Positions 7,456-8,752 of a stretch of 8,752 nt of DNA are shown piece by piece. The notes beneath the pieces are model-generated. The model was given only the letters and a program-made list of their open reading frames with translations. It ran no database searches and was not told the origin of the DNA. The translations under genes were made by a program, and so were the position numbers. Location of the stretch: assembly GCA_937876395.1 (NCBI GenBank), contig CALEIM010000110.1:1-8752 (forward strand), given 5' to 3'. This DNA comes from an uncultured Wenzhouxiangella sp. (GTDB taxonomy: Bacteria; Pseudomonadota; Gammaproteobacteria; Xanthomonadales; Wenzhouxiangellaceae). The number at the start of each line of letters is the position of its first letter. Position 1 is the stretch's first letter.

Positions 7456-7531
7456 GCTTCTTTATCGAGAGTTGCCCGGCACCCTGAAGCTCGATGAGCA
7501 AGCTACGACCAAAAGATATCTCGGTGAGTAA
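7448..7531 (+). CDS. Short ORF overlapping the stop of the nuclease-like gene; possibly a truncated partner
   Basis: ATG at 7448 overlaps the upstream stop (ATGACTGA, 8 nt), the arrangement of translationally coupled genes. It encodes 27 residues, starting MTELLYRELPGTLKLDEQ and ending at TAA 7529-7531. The sequence is protein-like but too short for a family call. It may be the decayed 5' end of a second operon gene. Against this, the minus-strand ORF covering the same bases is longer and has better codon signature, and the overlap may be chance. Confidence 0.25.
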   Translation: MTELLYRELPGTLKLDEQATTKRYLGE

Positions 7532-7731
7532 GGTGGGTTGGCTGCCTCGACGGCGGCAAAGAAAGCTTCGTCCTGGTTGATCCAGAAAATAATGATCTCG
7601 TAATCGATGCAGCCGGTACTGCCTGACGCATCCTCGCCGACCATTCCGAGCTCTGTGAGAGCTTCCACGACCCGGGTGACGGACTTTTCTGGTTTGCGTT
7701 TGAGGTGGCTGGCAGGGGTGGTTGAGTCCAT
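7462..7731 (-). CDS. Hypothetical small protein, tail-to-tail with the nuclease-like gene
   Basis: The minus frame is open from 7827 to the stop at 7462-7464. I start it at ATG 7731 for 89 residues; an upstream ATG at 7827 would give 121 with an arginine/proline-rich extension. No Shine-Dalgarno sequence precedes either. The body looks like a folded domain: a helix (SVTRVVEALTELGMV), then a strand with CIDYEIIIFWINQ, a helix (DEAFFAAVEAA) and a final strand (RYLLVVAC). Third codon positions in this frame are richer in G/C than the surrounding DNA, which supports coding. It ends 6 nt past the plus-strand stop at 7455. I do not recognise a family. It could be a chance open frame or a remnant. 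Confidence 0.4.
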   Translation of the reverse strand: MDSTTPASHLKRKPEKSVTRVVEALTELGMVGEDASGSTGCIDYEIIIFWINQDEAFFAAVEAANPPYSPRYLLVVACSSSFRVPGNSR

Positions 7732-7836
7732 GGGGCGCCGGCTAGTTGGTCTCGGATCGTGCGGACTTGGGCCGGCAACGCCTTTGGGGTGACAACGAAT
7801 TCCGTGGCAAAAACCGCGGTTGGGCAATGCTTTCGA

Positions 7837-7865
7837 TTGACTTCACAGTAAAAAACGATGAAAAT
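7837..7865 (+). promoter_or_regulatory. tRNA-Met promoter with GC-rich discriminator
   Basis: TTGACT at 7837-7842 (5/6) is followed by 17 nt and GAAAAT at 7860-7865 (4/6). Transcription would start near 7872, within a G/C-rich stretch (GCCGGCTACCCC, 7867-7878) just before the mature 5' end at 7881. A GC-rich discriminator is the known mark of stable-RNA promoters under stringent (ppGpp) control, so such control is inferred here. Confidence 0.55.
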
Positions 7866-7880
7866 TGCCGGCTACCCCGT

Positions 7881-7957
7881 GGCTACGTAGCTCAGCCGGT
7901 TAGAGCACAGCACTCATAATGCTGGGGTCGGTGGTTCGAGTCCACCCGTAGCCACCA
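7881..7957 (+). tRNA. tRNA-Met (CAT), elongator type
   Basis: A complete 77-nt cloverleaf. The acceptor arms GGCTACG and CGTAGCC pair perfectly and are followed by ACCA. The D-arm is GCTC/GAGC. The anticodon stem CAGCA/TGCTG encloses the loop CTCATAA with anticodon CAT. The T-arm is GGTGG-TTCGAGT-CCACC. The fully paired first acceptor base pair rules out initiator tRNA-fMet. The sequence follows the E. coli elongator tRNA-Met closely, not the tRNA-Ile (CAT) form. CCA is encoded. A T-rich stretch at 7960-7968 follows directly and may help end transcription. Confidence 0.97.
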
Positions 7958-8032
7958 ATTTTTCTTTCCCGAGAATCAATCGGTTACGGTGGTTCTTGGG
8001 CAAATTTTTGTGGCCATTTTCGGCCTCGGAAA

Positions 8033-8105
8033 AGTGCTTGGGACCAAACTGGGACCGCCCTGGGACCACCGATCTTTGGTTCCAGAACGATCTGACCCAA
8101 GCACT
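8033..8105. repeat. Inverted repeat enclosing three phased TGGGACC direct repeats, 3' of tRNA-Met
   Basis: AGTGCTTGGG (8033-8042) and CCCAAGCACT (8096-8105) are a perfect 10-bp inverted repeat, 53 nt apart. Between and overlapping them, TGGGACC occurs at 8039-8045, 8050-8056 and 8061-8067, each 11 bp from the next, so all face the same side of the helix. The element begins 76 nt after the tRNA. Phased repeats like this are typical of protein-binding arrays such as integrase arm sites or operators. They could also be the remnant of an integrated element. No integrase gene is visible in the window. Confidence 0.6.
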
Positions 8106-8106
8106 A

Positions 8107-8467
8107 TCCGCCACTAATCGGGAATAGTTCCTGGAAAATCGCCAGTGAATGGCGCAGCCTCATGGCGCGTCATCGGTTGGTCGATGCCTCTCCAGGCAGG
8201 CGTCGTCTTCATATGCGGTCACAGCGGGCGTGCCACAGACAAAGCGGTTTGCACGGCCTTCGGTCGGCTGTTCTCGTCGCTGGCGCTGCCGGCCTTCGGA
8301 TTCCCTCGCTTGAGGCGCTCGGCGCCACCCGCGGGCACAAGTCCAGAAGTTTCGGGAAACCCTTGCAATCGATTGAATCAAACGCACACTTTACCCCTTT
8401 GAGTCAGAGCCTTGGCTAACCAGGCGGCCCCACCACCACCCCTTTCAATTTGGTCGTTGGATCGCTT
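8107..8467. other. Intergenic stretch without a convincing gene
   Basis: Several frames are open here on both strands (for example 8145-8402 plus and 8160-8387 minus), but they overlap each other, lack ribosome binding sites and give arginine- or proline-rich, low-similarity products. Visible structure is limited to a direct repeat GGCCTTCGG at 8255-8263 and 8291-8299, and a 10-bp palindrome CAATCGATTG at 8366-8375. I see no RNA gene that I recognise. It may be a decayed or repetitive mobile-element segment. Confidence 0.4.
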
Positions 8468-8752
8468 CTAATGCTCTGCGAGCGGTGGCAGTGCCTTGAA
8501 AAAGCGAGCCAGATAATCCTGCTCATACATGAGAACATGGATTTTTTCAAGCTGCTGGAGTGGCACCCCGCCCTCATGCGTGGCCTGGTTCCGCAGCCTC
8601 CTGAAGCGACTGCGCGACTCCGGACGGGAGAATCCGCCCGTTCGGCAACCTGCGGCGGAGCCGGCGCGGTTGCCGGCCGCAGCCCAGGCGATCGAAGGAA
8701 TGTACTTTCGCCGCTTGACGACACCGCCCTGGGCCGGCGACGCTTGGCTGCT
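8468..8752 (-). CDS. Hypothetical protein, C-terminal part (5' end outside window)
   Basis: On the minus strand a frame is open from the right edge to TAG at 8468-8470, giving 94 residues without a start codon in view except an internal Met near the end. The last third, GGVPLQQLEKIHVLMYEQDY followed by LARFFKALPPLAEH, reads as a well-formed amphipathic helical C-terminus. The earlier part is Arg/Ser/Ala-rich (RRKYIPSIAWAAAGNRAG, then FSRPESRSRFRRLRNQATHE). I do not recognise the family. The plus strand is also open in the codon-aligned frame from ATG 8471 to the edge, so strand choice rests on the more protein-like minus translation. Confidence 0.4.
   Translation of the reverse strand, partial: SSQASPAQGGVVKRRKYIPSIAWAAAGNRAGSAAGCRTGGFSRPESRSRFRRLRNQATHEGGVPLQQLEKIHVLMYEQDYLARFFKALPPLAEH

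Noticed and set aside
7812..7821. AACCGCGGTT palindrome upstream of the tRNA promoter as an operator
   Set aside because: A single 10-bp palindrome can easily occur by chance, and no second copy lies nearby.
7914..8114. Minus-strand ORF whose product ends in GGLEPPTPAL
   Set aside because: It reads through the antisense of the tRNA-Met gene. This ending is a well-known false translation across tRNA genes.
8114..8212. Minus-strand 32-residue ORF starting MKTTPAWRGIDQP
   Set aside because: No ribosome binding site or homology that I recognise. It is too short to support as a gene.

Overview
The window is high-GC bacterial DNA, most likely from a gammaproteobacterium. LipB, PriA and a long Prc/Tsp with its extra N- and C-terminal regions all resemble enterobacterial and xanthomonad forms. 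The elongator tRNA-Met carries an encoded CCA. A Xanthomonadales/Chromatiales-type host is my guess, not something the sequence proves.

Bases 1-5585 are a compact, co-directional housekeeping block: the 3' end of a TetR-family regulator, a ybeD-like DUF493 gene, lipB (octanoyltransferase, start nested inside ybeD), prc/tsp (periplasmic tail-specific protease) and priA (replication-restart helicase). Gaps are 22 nt or less from ybeD onward, so ybeD-lipB-prc-priA reads as one transcription unit. A candidate promoter sits so close to the ybeD start that its mRNA would be leaderless. The usual lipB partner, lipA, is absent from this cluster.

Bases 5586-5676 hold a strong hairpin between convergent genes. 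A small lipoprotein gene on the minus strand follows, with a GTG start and a textbook ribosome binding site. It is divergent from a 465-residue protein whose middle carries a PD-(D/E)XK nuclease-like motif set. The intergenic region between them contains plausible sigma-70 promoters in both directions.

Bases 7448-8752 look like accessory DNA. There is a short ORF overlapping the nuclease-like gene's stop, a tail-to-tail minus-strand small ORF, and an elongator tRNA-Met gene with a stringent-type promoter. Just 3' of the tRNA lies a compact element: three 11-bp-phased TGGGACC repeats enclosed by a perfect 10-bp inverted repeat. About 360 bp without a convincing gene follows, then the C-terminal part of an unrecognised minus-strand ORF running off the right edge. 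No integrase, transposase or CRISPR array is visible. The possible new biology here is the orphan nuclease-like gene with its coupled short ORF, and the repeat element at the tRNA 3' side.
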